Notes under the pieces: generated by a model
Told to the model about the DNA's origin: nothing
Databases searched by the model: none
The model's input: the letters and a program-made list of their open reading frames with translations, nothing else
From: Anaerolineae bacterium
Lineage (GTDB): Bacteria > Chloroflexota > Anaerolineae > Aggregatilineales > UBA2796
DNA: 64,000 bases
Reading direction: 5' to 3'
Assembly: GCA_019637615.1 (NCBI GenBank)
Contig: JAHBVJ010000019.1
Span: forward strand, 62,001-126,000
Program-made: the position numbers and the translations under genes
Part shown: one piece after another, positions 62,809 through 64,000 of the stretch
How the letters are laid out: every line of letters begins with the position of its first letter
Numbering within the stretch: the stretch's first letter is position 1

Positions 62809-63687
62809 TTACTTCTCGATCGGCGCACCGACCAGATTGCCCCATTCCGTCCACGAACCGTCATAGTTGCGGACGTTCGGATAGCCGAGCAGGTAGTGTA
62901 ACACGAACCACGTGTGGCTGCTGCGCTCCCCGATGCGGCAGTAGGTGATCACATTGTCATCGGCGCTGAGACCCGCATTCTGCTCATAGATCGCCTTCAA
63001 CTCATCCGCCGATTTGAAGGTTCCGTCGGGGTTGGCGGCGGTTGCCCACGGCACATTCTTCGCGCCGGGGATGTGCCCACCACGCAGCGCGCCTTCGTTC
63101 GGGTAGGCTTCCATGTGCAGCAGTTCGCCGCTGTATTCTTTGGCGCTGCGGACATCGATCAAGGGCTGTCCGGCTTGGCTGTGCTGGTTGACCTGATCGC
63201 GGAAGGCACGATATTTGTAGTCAGCACGTTCTTTCGCCACGTATTTGGTGTGCGGATAGCTCGGCACTTCTTTGGTCAGCGGGCGATTTTCCGCGATCCA
63301 CTTGGCGCGTCCGCCGTCCATGACTTTGGCATTGCTGTGCCCGAACAACTGGAATACCCAGAAGGTGTAAGTCGCCCACCAATTGTTCTTGTCGCCGTAG
63401 AAAACCACTGTCGTATCATTGCTGATGCCGTGTTTGGATAGTAGTTCCCCGAAAGCTTTACGGTCAAGATAGTCGCGGCGCACCCGATCATTCAAATCGC
63501 CTTGCCAGTCGATATTCACCGCGCCGGGGATGTGCCCCTGACCATACAGCAGAATATCTTCGTTCGACTCCACTAAGCGCACCTGTGGATTGTTGAGGTT
63601 ATTCGCCACCCAATCGGTGGACACTAACACGTCAGGATGCACATAGCCTTTGACGGCGATGTTCGGGTCGGTTGTTACGTTGGTCAT
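62809..63687 (-). CDS. Thiosulfate/3-mercaptopyruvate sulfurtransferase (two-domain rhodanese)
   Basis: 292 aa with two rhodanese domains. The C-terminal domain has the active-site Cys250 in NVITYCRIGERSSHTW. The N-terminal domain has VVFYGDKNNWWATYTFW in the equivalent place and lacks Cys, as usual in the two-domain form. Other features are LIDVRSAKEYSG and GHIPGAKNVPW. The product moves sulfane sulfur from thiosulfate or mercaptopyruvate to thiols. GAGAGAAGC precedes the ATG. The leader contains a poly-Cys open frame and a terminator. It heads a minus-strand cluster with Fe-S genes. Confidence 0.95.
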   Translation of the reverse strand: MTNVTTDPNIAVKGYVHPDVLVSTDWVANNLNNPQVRLVESNEDILLYGQGHIPGAVNIDWQGDLNDRVRRDYLDRKAFGELLSKHGISNDTTVVFYGDKNNWWATYTFWVFQLFGHSNAKVMDGGRAKWIAENRPLTKEVPSYPHTKYVAKERADYKYRAFRDQVNQHSQAGQPLIDVRSAKEYSGELLHMEAYPNEGALRGGHIPGAKNVPWATAANPDGTFKSADELKAIYEQNAGLSADDNVITYCRIGERSSHTWFVLHYLLGYPNVRNYDGSWTEWGNLVGAPIEK

Positions 63688-63720
63688 GCTTCTCTCTCCT
63701 CTAGATCGTTCAAGGTATGC

Positions 63721-63749
63721 AAAAAAAGAGCGCGACTCACGCCGCGCTC
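63721..63749 (-). terminator. Leader terminator upstream of rhodanese (candidate attenuator)
   Basis: Minus strand: perfect 7-bp stem GAGCGCG/CGCGCTC with an 8-base loop followed by seven T. It lies 33 bases before the rhodanese ATG and 33 bases after the stop of the Cys-rich leader frame, so it is inside the leader rather than at the end of another gene. A short CTCG/CGAG pairing (63769-63772 with 63747-63750) could compete with its 5' arm. Confidence 0.85.
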
Positions 63750-63782
63750 GAAACTAGGAACGGTTAAGCGAGTCTGTCCGAT

Positions 63783-63836
63783 TCACTCGAATAGAGGGCA
63801 ACAACAGGGACAATAGGTACATTTGAAGCTCATCAT
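63783..63836 (-). CDS. Cysteine-rich leader peptide MMSFKCTYCPCCCPLFE
   Basis: 17 codons with five Cys (positions 6, 9, 11, 12, 13; three consecutive). ATGATG is preceded by AGGA six bases upstream. The stop lies 33 bases before the terminator. The base order CGAGT at the end of this frame (63785-63789) can pair with ACTCG (63769-63773), a 5-bp stem that would keep the terminator free when translation is complete. Too short for the usual gene finders. The leader-peptide role is inferred from layout, known for poly-Cys short ORFs in mycobacteria and for amino-acid attenuators in general. Confidence 0.65.
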   Translation of the reverse strand: MMSFKCTYCPCCCPLFE

Positions 63837-63875
63837 TGATGTTCCTATCCTCGTAATGATAAAGTACAACCATAT

Positions 63876-63906
63876 CCCGGTGATAAATCACCGGGCTGAA
63901 GGTAGT
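63876..63906. repeat. REP-like palindrome, copy 2
   Basis: Same arms and tail as 43978-44008: CCCGGTGAT, two spacer bases (AA), ATCACCGGG, then CTGAAGGTAGT. It lies 40 bases upstream of the Cys-rich leader frame. Confidence 0.75.
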
Positions 63907-64000
63907 AAAGCAACATAGTGTTGTTATTCATCTATACACACACTCACCGAGCTAAATCAAGTAACACATTTCTATACATCTCCATTACCAAATTCCAAGC
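63907..64000. other. Right edge, no gene seen
   Basis: About 94 AT-rich bases. On the minus strand there are two weak promoter-like pairs (TTGATT with TATAGA, 18 apart, around 63926-63955; TTGGAA with TATAGA, 16 apart, around 63971-63998), either of which could start the rhodanese leader transcript. Neither is strong. Confidence 0.35.

Overview
The window reads as chromosomal DNA of a free-living bacterium, most likely a member of Chloroflexota (Anaerolineae-like). This is an inference from style, not a marker-gene placement. Support comes from secreted proteins with long Thr/Pro linkers of the TPTPTP type, from a YabE-like G5 protein next to rsmA, from a Hanks-type kinase carrying a membrane domain usual in Chloroflexota and Actinobacteria sensors, and from many short extragenic palindromes. 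Genes are dense and lie on both strands. I see no rRNA, CRISPR array, phage or complete insertion sequence. RNA genes are one tRNA-Ser(CGA) and one SRP 4.5S-like RNA.

Layout. 1-5.5 kb: the end of a GlpC-like subunit, FtsH, an APH-fold kinase, a DUF2071 protein and a peptidase E. 5.5-14 kb: an ABC-F ATPase with a terminator in its leader, a VOC protein, a TetR regulator, GDP-fucose synthase, an ABC-2 exporter pair, and an HxlR regulator divergent from a zinc-free quinone oxidoreductase. 15-16.3 kb: a stand-alone rplJ-rplL operon with its own promoter, leader, attenuator and TTG start. 16.4-30 kb: a TlpA/DM13 redox lipoprotein pair, MalQ, a glycosyltransferase, RsmA, a YabE-like protein, the SRP RNA gene, ClpB and RecD2. 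30-41.6 kb: a nucleoside deaminase, a membrane molybdopterin oxidoreductase, PspA and partners, an HtrA-like protease, a GMC oxidoreductase, a GATC-rich repeat cluster, methylmalonyl-CoA epimerase and methylglyoxal synthase. 42-53.4 kb: large secreted proteins (receptor/SH3/CARDB fusion, subtilisin, beta-helix protein, VWA protein) around tadA and the tRNA. 53.6-55.5 kb: a two-subunit thiamine-diphosphate decarboxylase followed by a cyclase-family hydrolase. 55.5-57.6 kb: a membrane Ser/Thr kinase. 57.6-64 kb: a secreted hydrolase and then a minus-strand cluster of rhodanese, a Ser-every-third-residue protein, an IscU-like scaffold, an amidase and a Rieske ferredoxin.

The most notable observation is at the right edge. 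The rhodanese gene is preceded by a 17-codon open frame with a Shine-Dalgarno sequence, five cysteine codons (three consecutive) and, just downstream, a strong intrinsic terminator. This is the architecture of a cysteine-responsive transcription attenuator controlling a sulfur and Fe-S cluster operon. Second-tier observations are the (Sxx)n protein in the same cluster, seven copies of a 10-bp GATC-containing motif in about 170 bp, a strong promoter that opens into a gene-free structured stretch after clpB, a leader terminator before the ABC-F gene, and the fusion of a sensor-type membrane domain to a Hanks kinase.
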